Shown here piece after piece: positions 42,613-52,356 of a DNA stretch of 64,000 bases. Within the stretch, counting starts at the first letter, position 1; every line of letters starts with the position of its first letter. The notes under the pieces were generated by a model. That model made no database searches. It was not told where the DNA came from and was given only the letters and a program-made list of their open reading frames with translations. This DNA comes from JAHEEL01 sp963785245 (GTDB lineage Bacteria; Actinomycetota; Acidimicrobiia; Spongiisociales; UBA5794): positions 1 through 64,000 of the forward strand of contig CAWAUO010000001.1 in the NCBI GenBank assembly GCA_963785245.1, in the 5' to 3' direction. The position numbers and the translations under genes were made by a program.

Positions 42613-45600
42613 TCAGGTGGCGAGGTACTCCCTGCCTGCGTCGCAGAAGGTCCTGAAGTCGCAGCGTTTGCATGCCTCGGACGGTGTCGGTTCGAAGTCG
42701 TCGAGAGCGAAGCGCTGTGTCAGGGTGTCGATGCGTGCACGGGCTGCAGCCAGCCACGTCTCGTCGATATCGACCGATCGCTCGGCGTACTCGCCGCGGC
42801 CGAAGAACGCGAACGTGACCGAGAGTTGCTCGGGCGGCGGCGAGGCAACGGCGCCGTCGGCGGCGGCAATCGCGTAGGTCTGCAACTGCACGTCGAGCGC
42901 CGGGTCGTCCGATGTGCCTCCCGACTTGTAGTCGACGATCTCCCATATGCCTGGTCCGGGTTCGTAGACGGCATCGATCCTGCCGCGGACGCGCACCGTG
43001 CCGAACTGAAGGTCGATGGGCACCTCAGCGAATCGGGCCGTTTGGTCGGCGAGACGAGAGCTGAGGAACACTTCGTATGGGTCGGGTCCGGCCGGGATCG
43101 GTGCGTCCCGCTCGATCGGGATGTCGTAGGCGATCTCTTCCATGTCCTCGAGCGGCACTCGGCCAAGATTGTGGAGTTCGACCTGGCGGTGGAAGCGGAC
43201 TCCGCGACGAAGGGCTGGCGATGGCTTCATGGGCAATCGATCAACGAAGGCCCAACGGAACTGCTGCGGGCATCTGGCAAGGGTGACCAGGCCGGTGACG
43301 GACGTCGACCGGTCGTCGCTGCGGCGAGCGTCGATCGGTTCCGGTAGCGCTTCGAGGTCGAGCCGCATCTGGCCTGCCTCGGCTGTGGCGGCTGCCTCGT
43401 GTTGCGGATAGGCCTTCAGCCACGATGGATCGCCGGCTGCCTGCCTCAAGGCGTGGTCCCAGCCGGCGTCGATGAACAGCGGATCAGGCGCAGGGGGAGG
43501 GGGTGTCCATGCCGACGGTTCGATCGGGCCGGGATCTCTCCGGACGGTGGTCGACGCCGCCATGCCTTCTGCGATGGTGAACAGGGGCGAGGGAGCGCGA
43601 GGCCGCTTGCGTTCTGGTGTCCGGTATGACCCGGCGACGATGAGGCGGTGCCGCGCCCGGGTGACGGCCACATATGCGGTCCGCCACTCTTCAGTCTCGT
43701 GATAGTCGCGCAGGATCGCATTTCTGTCCTTCTGGGTTGCTGCACCGGTGAGATCGGGGAGGCTCTCGGAGTCGAGACGCAGGTCGTATGGCAGGAATTC
43801 GGCCTTGTCGACCGGGTTGGCGTAGGACGGAGCCCGGGATGGGAACCCACCCTCGACGACCGACGGGATGACGACGGTGTCCCACTCGAGTCCCTTGGCG
43901 CGGTGGATGGTCAGGAGCGACACGGCAGGGCCTCGTGATGCCGCAATCGCGTCGAGTTCCTTCGGAGCGCTCTCGTCCGAGAGGAGACGCAGGTACCGGA
44001 GGAACGATCCCAGTGAGGCTCGGCCGACGATCGGCTTCCACGATTCGACGAGATCGAGGAATCGGTAGAGGTTGAGGCGCGCCGAGAGTCCGGCGTGGTC
44101 TTCCATCGCATCGATCTCGGTCCATGCGTGCATGGCGGCGAGGGTGCTCCTGCAGAGATCGGAGACGGGTGCGCTCTGTGCTTCGACGAGGAGCCTGCGA
44201 TAGCGCGACCGGAATTCGACCAGGCGCCGTCGTGCCGTTGGCGAGCATCCGGTGATGCTGTCGATCTCGTCGATCGCCTCCATCAGTGTCGGGGCGGCGC
44301 TGGATCCGCGTCGGTGTTCTCTGATCCATGTGTTGAGCGTCGCGAGGTCACCGAGGCCGAGGCGGTAGCCGCTGCCGAGCAGGACTCGCGCAACCGCTGT
44401 CGTGTCGGACGGATCATCGAGAAGACGGAGCCAAGCGAGGAGTTCGGAGACTTCCGGCACCTCGAGTAGACCGCCGACGGAGGCGACTTCGGTCGGCACC
44501 CCCGCAGCGAGCAACGCCTCGCGGATCGGCCCGATGTCGCGGTTCTTCCGTACGAGGACGGCGATCTCGTTCAGCGGCGTTCCGTCGGTGTGGGCCTCTT
44601 CGATCAGGCCGGCGATCCAGGCAGACTCTTCGCTCCGGGTCCCGAGCCACGCGGTCTCGATCGTTCCGGGCCCGGCTTCGGGGCCAGGTCGCAGGGGGTC
44701 GAATGGGTTCTCCTCGTGGATGCACTCGCGGATTCGGTTGGCGAGATCGAGGATCGCGCGGTCTGAGCGACGATTGAGTGTGAGCGGCAGCGTCTCGGCG
44801 TCGGTTCCGTCGGGAAGGGGGAAGTGTCGTACGAAGCCGTCGAAGTTCAGCCGCGACGCACCCCGCCACTCGTAGATGGTCTGGTCCGAGTCGCCGACGG
44901 CGGTGACCGGGAACCCTGAGCCGAAGATCGCCCGGAGCAGCTCCCGTTGGGCCGGGTCGGTGTCCTGGTATTCGTCAAGAAGGACGACCTGATGTCGATT
45001 GCGAATGCGCTGGGCGATGGTGGGATGCTCGGTGACGAGTCGGTGGGCACGGCCGACGAGATCCGCATAGTCGACGACGCCGAGCCGTGACTTGGCCTCC
45101 GCGTACGCCTCGACGAGGGAGAGCAGTTCGAGTCGGACATCCCACACGTCGTCGCCGCTGTCGACCGGCGGGGTTGCCTCACGGACGGACGAGGGTTCGA
45201 GAAGGTTGTCCCCGATCTGGCCTGCGAGCGTGAACGCCTTGTCGACGATGCCTTTCGGATAGGTGAGGTCGAGATGCCGGTAGCCCATACCGCCAAGGCC
45301 CTCTTCGAGCAGTTGGCGCTGGTGTGCGGGACCGATGACTGCCGTATCGCGTTCGACACCAACGAGCGCACCAAACTCCTGCAGGAGTCGGTAGGCGAAT
45401 CCGTGGTAGGTCGTGACCTGGACCTCTCGCCCGTCTGCGGTGAGGTCGGGGAGTTCGGCTCGCAACCGATCGCGGAGTTCTCCCGCCGCCTTGTTCGTGA
45501 AGGTGATGCCGAGGGCTGCCTCAGGCTCGACGCCTTTCGAGAGCAACGCTGTGAGGCGGAGCACGATCGTCGTTGTCTTCCCGGTGCCGGCACCTGCCGA

Positions 45601-45666
45601 GACGCGAAGCGGCACGAGAGGCGCGCTGACGATGGCAGCCTGTTCCGGGGTCAGGCGGAACGTCAT
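42613..45666 (-). CDS. AdnB-like UvrD-family helicase-nuclease
   Basis: The 1017-residue protein has a complete UvrD/Rep motor: Walker A SAGAGTGKTT (residues 23-32), VTTYHGFAYRLL, Walker B LLDEYQDTDP, GDSDQTIYEWRGA, LTIHRAKGLEWDTVVIP and VTRARHRLIVAGS. A C-terminal RecB-type nuclease has GRIDAVYEPG and EIVDYKSGG, with one cysteine upstream (LARCPQQFRW) and CKRCDFRTFC at the end, the 4Fe-4S pattern. Size and pairing fit mycobacterial AdnB, which with AdnA resects double-strand breaks. Its start overlaps the AdnA-like stop by four bases. Confidence 0.88.
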   Translation of the reverse strand: MTFRLTPEQAAIVSAPLVPLRVSAGAGTGKTTTIVLRLTALLSKGVEPEAALGITFTNKAAGELRDRLRAELPDLTADGREVQVTTYHGFAYRLLQEFGALVGVERDTAVIGPAHQRQLLEEGLGGMGYRHLDLTYPKGIVDKAFTLAGQIGDNLLEPSSVREATPPVDSGDDVWDVRLELLSLVEAYAEAKSRLGVVDYADLVGRAHRLVTEHPTIAQRIRNRHQVVLLDEYQDTDPAQRELLRAIFGSGFPVTAVGDSDQTIYEWRGASRLNFDGFVRHFPLPDGTDAETLPLTLNRRSDRAILDLANRIRECIHEENPFDPLRPGPEAGPGTIETAWLGTRSEESAWIAGLIEEAHTDGTPLNEIAVLVRKNRDIGPIREALLAAGVPTEVASVGGLLEVPEVSELLAWLRLLDDPSDTTAVARVLLGSGYRLGLGDLATLNTWIREHRRGSSAAPTLMEAIDEIDSITGCSPTARRRLVEFRSRYRRLLVEAQSAPVSDLCRSTLAAMHAWTEIDAMEDHAGLSARLNLYRFLDLVESWKPIVGRASLGSFLRYLRLLSDESAPKELDAIAASRGPAVSLLTIHRAKGLEWDTVVIPSVVEGGFPSRAPSYANPVDKAEFLPYDLRLDSESLPDLTGAATQKDRNAILRDYHETEEWRTAYVAVTRARHRLIVAGSYRTPERKRPRAPSPLFTIAEGMAASTTVRRDPGPIEPSAWTPPPPAPDPLFIDAGWDHALRQAAGDPSWLKAYPQHEAAATAEAGQMRLDLEALPEPIDARRSDDRSTSVTGLVTLARCPQQFRWAFVDRLPMKPSPALRRGVRFHRQVELHNLGRVPLEDMEEIAYDIPIERDAPIPAGPDPYEVFLSSRLADQTARFAEVPIDLQFGTVRVRGRIDAVYEPGPGIWEIVDYKSGGTSDDPALDVQLQTYAIAAADGAVASPPPEQLSVTFAFFGRGEYAERSVDIDETWLAAARARIDTLTQRFALDDFEPTPSEACKRCDFRTFCDAGREYLAT

Positions 45667-48628
45667 GCGGTGAAAGCCTCCTTGCCTTCCGGGACCGCCG
45701 GGCAGGTGATCTGGACCGGGCAGCGATCGCAGTGCGGGCCCGGCGTCGGTGTCCAGTCCTCTGCCGCGATCGCTTCGGCGACGGCCGTCATCCGGTCCTC
45801 GATCTCATCGAGTCGCCCGACGTCGAGCGAACGGGTAGCGATCGACTCCTTGAGGGGATGCATCGGGAACCACATCTCTGCAGCCGAGGGGAGACCGTGG
45901 GCCGTGATGGTCGGATCTTCACGGGCTGCGATCAGATAGAAGCCGAGTTGCAGCGAAGCCGACGCGTCGGCAGCCGAGATGGGCCGTCCCGTTTTGTAGT
46001 CGACGATGGCGACGCCACCGTCGCGGTGCTCGATGCGGTCGGCGCGTCCGATCCAGCGGGTTGTGTCGCGTGTGATTTCGAGGTCGGTCTCGGACCCGAT
46101 CGGTGATCCGGGACTCGGCCACAGCGAGTACATGTTCTCCAGAGCGGTAACGGCTCGATTGCGCCATGCGTCGTCGAAGGCACCACCGCCGAACATGCCG
46201 GGCTCGATGAGATCATCAAGCACGGCGAGCGCCTGTTCGATGGTTCCGTGGTGGTCGCCGCGTTTGCCAGCGTCGCTCTCAACTCGCTCGAGCACGCCGT
46301 GGATGAGGTTCCCGAACTCCATGTAGACGCTGGTCTCTCTGCCGATCCCGAGCTTGCGCTCGAGGACGTAGCGGCGGGGACACGTCTCGTAGGCGTCGGC
46401 CTGGCTTGGGGAGAGCCGGAGTGGCTGATGCACGATCCCGGTGTCGATCCCCGCAGGCATTGTGCCGGCAAAACGGTCGGGGGAGCGCAGCCCGAGATCG
46501 GTACTCCACGCGAGGGTCTCGACGGCGGCGAGACGCTCCGGAGGGAGCGCCGACGGATCGGCCGCCGTGCGCCGAAGGCGTGCTTCGACCTGACCGATGG
46601 TGATCGGCCGGTTGGAACCTTCCGGATTGGCGAGCGCCTCGGCCGTGGTGTCGACCCCGGCCACGAGAGGGAGGAAGCGACTCGGTGATCCACCGTCGAT
46701 GTCGAAACCCGAATCGGTCGCGGTCCACACGACACGCCGGGTGGCCCGGGTCATTGCCGTGTAGGCGAGCCTTCGCTCTTCCTGCAGTCGGAAGGCGAGG
46801 TAGCCGACGGTATCGCTCGGGAGGTGGGGTTGCAGGTGGCGCGTCCCGAGGAGCGAGTCCCGGGTCCGTAGATCGGGGAACGCTCCCTCGACGGCATCTG
46901 CGATGAAGACGACTTCGAAGTCGAGTCCCTTGGCCTGGTGGAGGGTCGCGACGGTGACGCGGTCGTCCTCATCGGCCTGGTACGACAACAACGGACTTGC
47001 CTCGAAGTCCTCCGCCTCGCTGTAGCTGCGATAGTCGAGGAGCGTGCCGTTCGGGTTGCGGTCGTTCCAGCGATCGATGACCTGGGCAAACGACGACCAG
47101 GCAGCGCGGTCCTGATCGCGCAGCGGATCAGTGGCCAGGACGGAGACCTGCGGGAGGGTCGACCACACCTGCCAGAGGCCGGCACGGGCGGCCTCGGCGT
47201 TCGCCCAAGCAGGATTCGCGAGCAGTTCGGCAAGGGCCGAGCCGTCGCGAATACCGGATCGGACGACGCCCGTCCAGGTCCGGCCCCCCCGATTCGGTCA
47301 CGATCGAGTTCGGCGAGTCGTGCCGGGAGGGTCTCGAACAGCGGGCCGAGCAGCACCCGCCGCATCGCCCGGTCCGTCTCAGCCGCTCCGTCGGCGCCGG
47401 TTGCAGCGGTAGCGAGGTCGAAGATGAACCGCACAACCGGTTGCTCGACCAGGCGGGTGTCCGGCCGATCATGCGGAATTCCTCTGCGGTCGAGCGCCCG
47501 TGACAGAGGCGTGAGGAAGCGCGTCTTCGATCGGGTGAATACGGCGAGACGATTGAACGGGATGTGTTGCTCGAGGTTGAGCTGATGGATCTGGGACGCG
47601 ATCCACTCTGCCTCCTCAACTTGTTGCTCGAACCGGTACACCTCGACGGACCCTTCGCCCGGGGCCGGCTTGACCTTGCCGGCGGCGCCCGGCAACTCGT
47701 GGGCCGTGATGCGCACGGCCGATGTGAGGATCGCCTCGGGGACGCGGAACGAGGTGGTGAGGATGATGCGTTCGCCGGGTCTGCCCTCGAAGGCGAAGTC
47801 CTCGGGGAATCGAGCGACATTCTCGACGTCCGCTCCTCGGAAGCTGTAGATCGATTGGTACGGATCGGCAGCCGCAGTGAGGTGTCCGTGGCCGGCGACA
47901 AGTCGCTGGAGGAGCACAGACTGTGCGTGCGTGACGTCCTGGTACTCGTCGACGAGGAGATGACGGTACTGATCCGCGACCGACTCGGCGACGGCCGGGT
48001 CCAGGAGGAGGCCTGCTGCCTCTGCGAGCAGGGTTCCGTAGTCGACGAGAGAACGCTCGCGCAGCGTCCGGTCGTAGCGATCGAGAAAGCCGGAGAGCCC
48101 TCGCCAGTCCGCACGATCGTGCGCCATGTCTTCGAGGTCGGTCGGGCCGATGAGCTGCTCGCGGCACCGGAGGATGAAGTCGGTTACTTCGTCGGCGAAC
48201 GTGCGGGTTGTGAGCAGGAGTCGGAACGCCGGTGACCAGGCGTCACCGTTCTCGCCCTCGAGGAGTTCCGAGACGAGACGCTTCTGATCGGGACCGGGGA
48301 GGATGTCGGGAGCGCTGTCCCATCCGCGGCCGCCCGCGTGAGCTTCGAGGAGACGCGCCGCGAAGGAGTGATAGGTCGATACGTCGACGGCGCCGGTCGG
48401 GCCAAGAACTGAGGCTCGAATTCTTCGGTCGAGGTCGGCGGCGCCGCGTCGCGAGAATGACAGCACGAGCATCTCGCGCTCATGACCACGCTCAATCAGG
48501 TGCCCTGCCCTCCGGACGAGGAATTCTGTCTTCCCGGTACCCGGACCGCCAACGATCAACTGAGGCCCGGACGCCGGGAGGACGGCTTCGGTCCAGCCAC
48601 CCGGGTCCACGCGCGTCTCGGCGATCAT
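45663..48628 (-). CDS. AdnA-like UvrD-family helicase-nuclease (frameshifted)
   Basis: From the ATG at 48628 the motor half is open, with Walker A VGGPGTGKTEFL, VSTYHSFAARLL, LVDEYQDVTHAQ and AADPYQSIYSFRGADVE. At 47284-47290 a run of seven C (G on the coding strand) breaks the frame; one more G would join it to the part ending at 45663. That part holds ATLHQAKGLDFEVVFI, MTRATRRVVW, then nuclease motifs GRADRIEHR and AIVDYKTGR with CPRRYVLER and CDRCPVQITC. The joined protein is about 988 residues. The G-run break looks like a homopolymer error. ATGA overlap with DUF488 upstream. Confidence 0.85.
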
Positions 48629-49047
48629 CGGTCGAACGGGAGTGGCGATTCGTGTCGTCGGGTGGAACCGTCGCCAAGGATGTGCACGACCTCGACATCG
48701 CGTGCCCGCAGCGCAGGCGCCAGCGTCGTCGATCGATGGCACGGGGTTGGGTCCGGCTCTGCCCCGAGAATGACGATTGGCGACACGGCTGCGAGAGCGA
48801 TGAGATCGTCGATCGCTCCGGATGCCTCTGAGAAGGACCGGCGCCCCAGTGTCGCCCCCATCCAGCGATATCCGATCCCTGCTGCGGCTGCACGTTCCTC
48901 GAGGCGACGCCTGCTGAAGTCGGGGGTCTTCGGCGTATCCGGATCGCGACGGACGTCGATGATGAGGGAGATGCCGTGGGTGGCGAGATCCCGCTCGATA
49001 TCGTCGAACGAACGGTCGCCATGGCCGATGGTCCAGATCGTGTTCAT
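48625..49047 (-). CDS. DUF488 family protein
   Basis: The 140-residue protein starts at 49047 and reads TIWTIGHGDRSFDDIERDL, LIIDVRRDPDTPKTPDFS and GIGYRWMGATLGRR, the conserved blocks of DUF488. Its members often sit near DNA-processing or restriction genes, but no activity is assigned. Here it is translationally coupled on both sides: a TGATG junction with the RecB-like nuclease upstream and an ATGA junction with the AdnA-like gene downstream. Such tight coupling suggests it works with the break-processing enzymes. Confidence 0.85.
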   Translation of the reverse strand: MNTIWTIGHGDRSFDDIERDLATHGISLIIDVRRDPDTPKTPDFSRRRLEERAAAAGIGYRWMGATLGRRSFSEASGAIDDLIALAAVSPIVILGAEPDPTPCHRSTTLAPALRARDVEVVHILGDGSTRRHESPLPFDR

Positions 49048-49853
49048 CAGACGGCGCTCCCTTCCTCGTCCGCGAATGCTGGACAGATGTCCTGATAGGA
49101 GCACCAATCGCACAGCACGCCGGTCCGCGCTGGGAAGTCATCGGTCTCGATGGACCGCTCGATAGCGGCCCACAGAGCCTCGAGTTGGCGCTGCATCGCG
49201 TCGAGCTGTTCGTCGTCGACGGGGAGTTCGAGGACGGTCGGACCCGTGAGGTACATCAGACGCAGCACCGCCGGGGTCCGGCCCTCGCGGATACGGACGA
49301 GCAGGGCATAGATCTTGAGGGCGAAGAAGGCGGACAGCGCGTAGCGCTCTGGGGGAGCCTTGCCGGTCTTGTAGTCCGTGATCACGAGACCATCTGGAGA
49401 CTCTTCCATCCGGTCGAGAATGCCGCGAATCATCATATTGCCGACGGCCTGCGTCATATCCAGTTCGTTTGACAATGGTTCGAACGACGTCGGGTCTTCA
49501 AGCGAGAAGTAGTTGGCGAGAATGCCGAGGCTCTCGATGCCCCAGGCGCGCTCGGATTCGACGTCGTCGAACAGATCGGGGTAGTCCGTGGCTTTGTTCT
49601 CCTGCCATGCCTCCCGGAACAAGTCGAAGAGACGCTCCGGCGTTCGCTCCGCCGCCGGCAATCCGAAGAGGCGCTCGAGGGCAAGATGGGCCGTCGTCCC
49701 TCGCGCCTGGTACACCGTCGGCGGCGTCTTGATCCGGTCGATAGCGCTGAACTTGAACAGTTGCGGGCAGCGTTTGTAGTCGCTGGCTCGCGACGGCGAG
49801 AGGCTCTTGAGACCGGTCGCGTTCGGTTTGCGTTCCTGAGGTTGGGACGTCAT
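49047..49853 (-). CDS. RecB-family PD-(D/E)xK nuclease with Fe-S type cysteines
   Basis: A stand-alone nuclease of 268 residues, starting at the ATG at 49853 (an in-frame start ten codons upstream is less likely). It has SPSRASDYKRCPQLFKF near the N-terminus, GTTAHLALERLF, the catalytic GILDRMEE and LVITDYKTGKAPPE, and CDWCSYQDICPAF at the C-terminus. One N-terminal and three C-terminal cysteines again give the Fe-S pin pattern. It is the first gene of the overlapping nuclease-DUF488-AdnA-AdnB operon and resembles the nuclease at 19056 in layout. Confidence 0.85.
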   Translation of the reverse strand: MTSQPQERKPNATGLKSLSPSRASDYKRCPQLFKFSAIDRIKTPPTVYQARGTTAHLALERLFGLPAAERTPERLFDLFREAWQENKATDYPDLFDDVESERAWGIESLGILANYFSLEDPTSFEPLSNELDMTQAVGNMMIRGILDRMEESPDGLVITDYKTGKAPPERYALSAFFALKIYALLVRIREGRTPAVLRLMYLTGPTVLELPVDDEQLDAMQRQLEALWAAIERSIETDDFPARTGVLCDWCSYQDICPAFADEEGSAV

Positions 49854-50042
49854 GGCGATGACTATACGGCACCGGTGTGACACGAACCACAGCGGTGTAA
49901 CTCGCTCTGAGCGGCAGACCGGGAGGATCGGCGCGAGCGCGTGAGAGCTCCGCAGGCGTACGGGTCGACACCACGAATGTGGCTCGTAGGGCCTCCTCGC
50001 GAAAAGTGCTCTTCATTCGCGAAAACTGATCACGGTTTCGGC

Positions 50043-50071
50043 TGGACGTAGCGGCTCTCATCACGTACCTT
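50043..50071 (+). promoter_or_regulatory. candidate promoter of the structured RNA
   Basis: TGGACG (50043-50048) and TACCTT (50066-50071) are 17 bases apart. A start six bases after the second box falls at about 50078, at the 5' edge of the structured region. The hexamers are weak matches. Upstream, 49854-50042 holds no gene; it contains two CGCGAAAA blocks 21 bases apart at about 49998 and 50019. Confidence 0.35.
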
Positions 50072-50077
50072 CTTGTT

Positions 50078-50380
50078 TGTCGCCGGGACGGGAGACTGGA
50101 CCGGAGACATTCGGCCCGCAAGGGTCGGCCCGAATCCCGAAAGGGGGACGGGAGCGTCTGACCGGGCGCCCCTCGAGAGAGACGGCGTCGGCTCTGCAAG
50201 GGGCCACCGGGAGCGGCCTTCGGGCCGGGACCGGCTGGAACGACAACTCGCCGGACGGCTTCGGTCGGCCGGGGGGACACGAACGGTCGCAAGGCCGCTC
50301 GTATCGGCGGAGTCGGCCCCTCGGGGCAGGGTTCGTCGGAACGGGAACACCCCGAGAGGGCGCAAGCTTTCTCGGGGTTT
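50078..50380 (+). ncRNA. candidate structured non-coding RNA, about 300 nt, unidentified
   Basis: The region folds into a row of stable hairpins capped by classic tetraloops. They are CCC-GCAA-GGG (50115-50124) and CCC-GAAA-GGG (50136-50145), a 6-bp stem on GCAA (50190-50205), CGGCC-TTCG-GGCCG (50214-50227) and a 9-pair stem on TTCG (50251-50272). Then come CGGTC-GCAA-GGCCG with an outer ACGA/TCGT helix (50279-50302), GTTC-GTCG-GAAC (50331-50342) and a 12-bp terminal stem on GCAA (50350-50377). Reading frames through it look non-coding (Arg/Gly-rich, no family). I see no RNase P, tmRNA or SRP RNA signature. The next gene has its own apparent promoter, so this is probably a separate transcript. 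Confidence 0.6.
50350..50380 (+). terminator. terminator hairpin of the structured RNA
   Basis: CCCCGAGAGGGC (50350-50361) pairs over its whole length with GCTTTCTCGGGG (50366-50377), with two G-T pairs, around a GCAA loop, and TTT follows. This is the best intrinsic-terminator candidate in the window. Confidence 0.65.
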
Positions 50381-50411
50381 CTCGCGTTCGGAACCACCCG
50401 TGCGTTTGGGC

Positions 50412-50417
50412 TACACT
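50412..50417 (+). promoter_or_regulatory. candidate -10 element of the PH-domain gene
   Basis: TACACT ends seven bases before the ATG at 50425, after the terminator hairpin, so the gene is probably expressed independently as a leaderless message. Confidence 0.45.
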
Positions 50418-50424
50418 CCTGACC

Positions 50425-51069
50425 ATGGCATGGCCCGAAGACTCACTCAGCGACGGCGAGATAGTTGTAACCGAGTTCCGGCAGCATTGGAAGCTGTTGA
50501 TCATACCGATCGCGTGGTTCGTCCTCGCGTTGATCGTCATTGGACTCATCGCGTGGATCGTGCCGGAAGGCGACGAAGACGGCAGCGCCTGGGATTGGAT
50601 CCAGTTGGCGCTCACGCTCGCTGTCGTCGGTGCGGCGATCTGGTTCGTGGTCCGTCCCATCGTGAGCTGGCTCACGACCCGTTACGTCCTCACGAACGAA
50701 CGGCTCATCACTCGTCGGGGATTGATAGCCAAGGCTGGCATCGAGATTCCCCTCGAGAACATCACAAACGTCAACTTCAGCCAGACGGCCGTTGAGCGCA
50801 TGCTCGGCACAGGAGACCTGCTCGTCGAGTCGGCGGGTACGACGGGCCAGAGCGAGTTCAAGAACATCCCTCGCCCCGACAACTTCGCTGCGCTGCTTTA
50901 CAAGGTGCGCGAGGAGCGAGCGGTCTCGATGCAGGGCGGCACGGTCGTCCAAGCACCGGATGCCGACCCGACCGAGCAGCTGCAGCGCCTGAAGAAGCTC
51001 CACGACGATGGGATTCTCACGGACGAGGAGTACCAGGCCAAGCGCCAGAAGCTCGTCGACGAGATCTAG
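50425..51069 (+). CDS. membrane PH-domain (bPH2) protein with SHOCT tail
   Basis: The 214-residue protein has two membrane helices (about residues 23-46 and 58-80), then a bacterial PH domain: TRYVLTNERLITRRGLIAKAGIEIPLENITNVNFSQTAVERMLGTGDLLVES. It ends with a short SHOCT-type motif, EQLQRLKKLHDDGILTDEEYQAKRQKLVDEI, thought to aid oligomerisation. Function is unknown; such proteins are widespread in actinobacteria. A longer in-frame reading back to 50077 would run through the structured region and is rejected. Confidence 0.87.
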   Translation: MAWPEDSLSDGEIVVTEFRQHWKLLIIPIAWFVLALIVIGLIAWIVPEGDEDGSAWDWIQLALTLAVVGAAIWFVVRPIVSWLTTRYVLTNERLITRRGLIAKAGIEIPLENITNVNFSQTAVERMLGTGDLLVESAGTTGQSEFKNIPRPDNFAALLYKVREERAVSMQGGTVVQAPDADPTEQLQRLKKLHDDGILTDEEYQAKRQKLVDEI

Positions 51070-51073
51070 GCGA

Positions 51074-52282
51074 TCACCGCAGTTCGAATCGGGCGACCGT
51101 CTCCACGTGATACGTCTGCGGGAACAGGTCGACGGGCTGCACCCAATCAAGTCGGTACCCGCCGGTCGTCAGCAGCCGCGCATCCCGTGCGAGCGAGGCC
51201 GGATCGCACGAGATCAGCGCGATGGTTCGGGGCGCCGTTCGCGTGACGGCGTCAACTCCATCCGCTCCGAGCCCGGCACGAGGTGGGTCCACGATCGCGA
51301 CATCCCACCGATCCTTCACCGCAGTAGCGGTCCGCTCGAACCGTCCAAGCATCGAGTGGAAGCTCCCTGGAATCTCATCTTCAAGGTTGCCGGTGATGGC
51401 GCGGAAGGACGACTTCTCGGAGTCGATCGTCACCACGCGTCGCGCCGATCGGCCTACGGTGGCAGCGAACAGTCCGACCCCGGCGTAGCCGTCGAGCAGG
51501 ATATCGTCACGCGTAACGCCGGCTGCATCGGTCACGAGGGCGACGAGCGCCTCTGCACCCTCAGTATTGACCTGGAAGAACGCAGCAGCCGGGACACGGA
51601 AGCGCACTCCATCCACCTCCTCCTCGAACCACGGCCGGCCGCGGAGCGTGTGGAGGTCGTCGTGTGATCGCACAACGACCGATGCGTTCCATCCGGAGAC
51701 CTGACTCGGAGCGCGCCCCTCGATGAGGATGAGGTTCTCGCCGGTGTTGACCCCGGTTCGGAGCACGACCTTGCGGACTCCGGTGAGGTCGCCAAGCGCC
51801 GCGAAGCGTTCTGCGAGGGCCGGCTTGAGGAGCGGGCAGCCGTCGAGGGCGACGAGACGATTCGATGCGTGCTCGTGAAGAGCTGGACGACCGTCCGAGA
51901 CGGCGAAGTCCATCCGGTTTCGGTAGGCGAACGGTGATCCTGGGGCGATGGTTGCTCGGACATCGATGTCGTCGAGTCTGCCGATGTGGGCCAGCTGGCC
52001 GGCGACGACCTCCTGCTTCCACTCGAGTTGCCGCTGATAGCCCGCGTACTGCCAGGTGCACCCACCGCAGGTTCCGAACGCAGGGCACGGCGCCTCGATT
52101 CGGTCGGGTGATGCCTCAAGGACCCGGGTGAGGCGCGCTCGCGCCCATCGGCGCTTCTCGCGGACGACCTCCACCTCAACCAACTCACCCGGCATTGCCC
52201 CTGCGACGAAACAAGCCTTCCCGGCGAGGCGGCCGACGGCTTCGCCCCCGTGAGCGATTCCGTCGATGCTGAGTTCTGGCAT
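51074..52282 (-). CDS. TrmA/RlmD-family RNA (uracil-5)-methyltransferase
   Basis: About 402 residues. An N-terminal TRAM domain leads to the 4Fe-4S cysteines in CPAFGTCGGCTWQ, then a methyltransferase domain with GYAGVGLFAATVG, DPPRAGLG and the catalytic cysteine in LISCDPASLARD, ending PVDLFPQTYHVETVA. It would methylate uracil-5 in rRNA or tRNA; which target is unclear. ATG 52282 is preferred over an in-frame GTG at 52291 because TACCGT (52295-52290) ends seven bases upstream. Confidence 0.88.
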   Translation of the reverse strand: MPELSIDGIAHGGEAVGRLAGKACFVAGAMPGELVEVEVVREKRRWARARLTRVLEASPDRIEAPCPAFGTCGGCTWQYAGYQRQLEWKQEVVAGQLAHIGRLDDIDVRATIAPGSPFAYRNRMDFAVSDGRPALHEHASNRLVALDGCPLLKPALAERFAALGDLTGVRKVVLRTGVNTGENLILIEGRAPSQVSGWNASVVVRSHDDLHTLRGRPWFEEEVDGVRFRVPAAAFFQVNTEGAEALVALVTDAAGVTRDDILLDGYAGVGLFAATVGRSARRVVTIDSEKSSFRAITGNLEDEIPGSFHSMLGRFERTATAVKDRWDVAIVDPPRAGLGADGVDAVTRTAPRTIALISCDPASLARDARLLTTGGYRLDWVQPVDLFPQTYHVETVARFELR

Positions 52283-52356
52283 GCGGCGCACGGTAGTAGC
52301 GGGGCCATCAGCTACCGGCGCGTCCCTATCCTCTCGCCCATGAGGTACCGACCCAC

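Noticed and set aside
50078..50380. RNase P RNA, tmRNA, SRP RNA or an IscB-associated (HEARO) RNA
   Set aside because: I see no RNase P CR-I-like core, no tmRNA 3' CCA/tag signature, no SRP apical loop, and no IscB gene beside it.
50077..50424. N-terminal extension of the PH-domain protein back through the structured region
   Set aside because: The extension is Arg/Gly/Ser-rich without family features, lies over strong hairpins and a terminator, and the leaderless ATG at 50425 explains the start.
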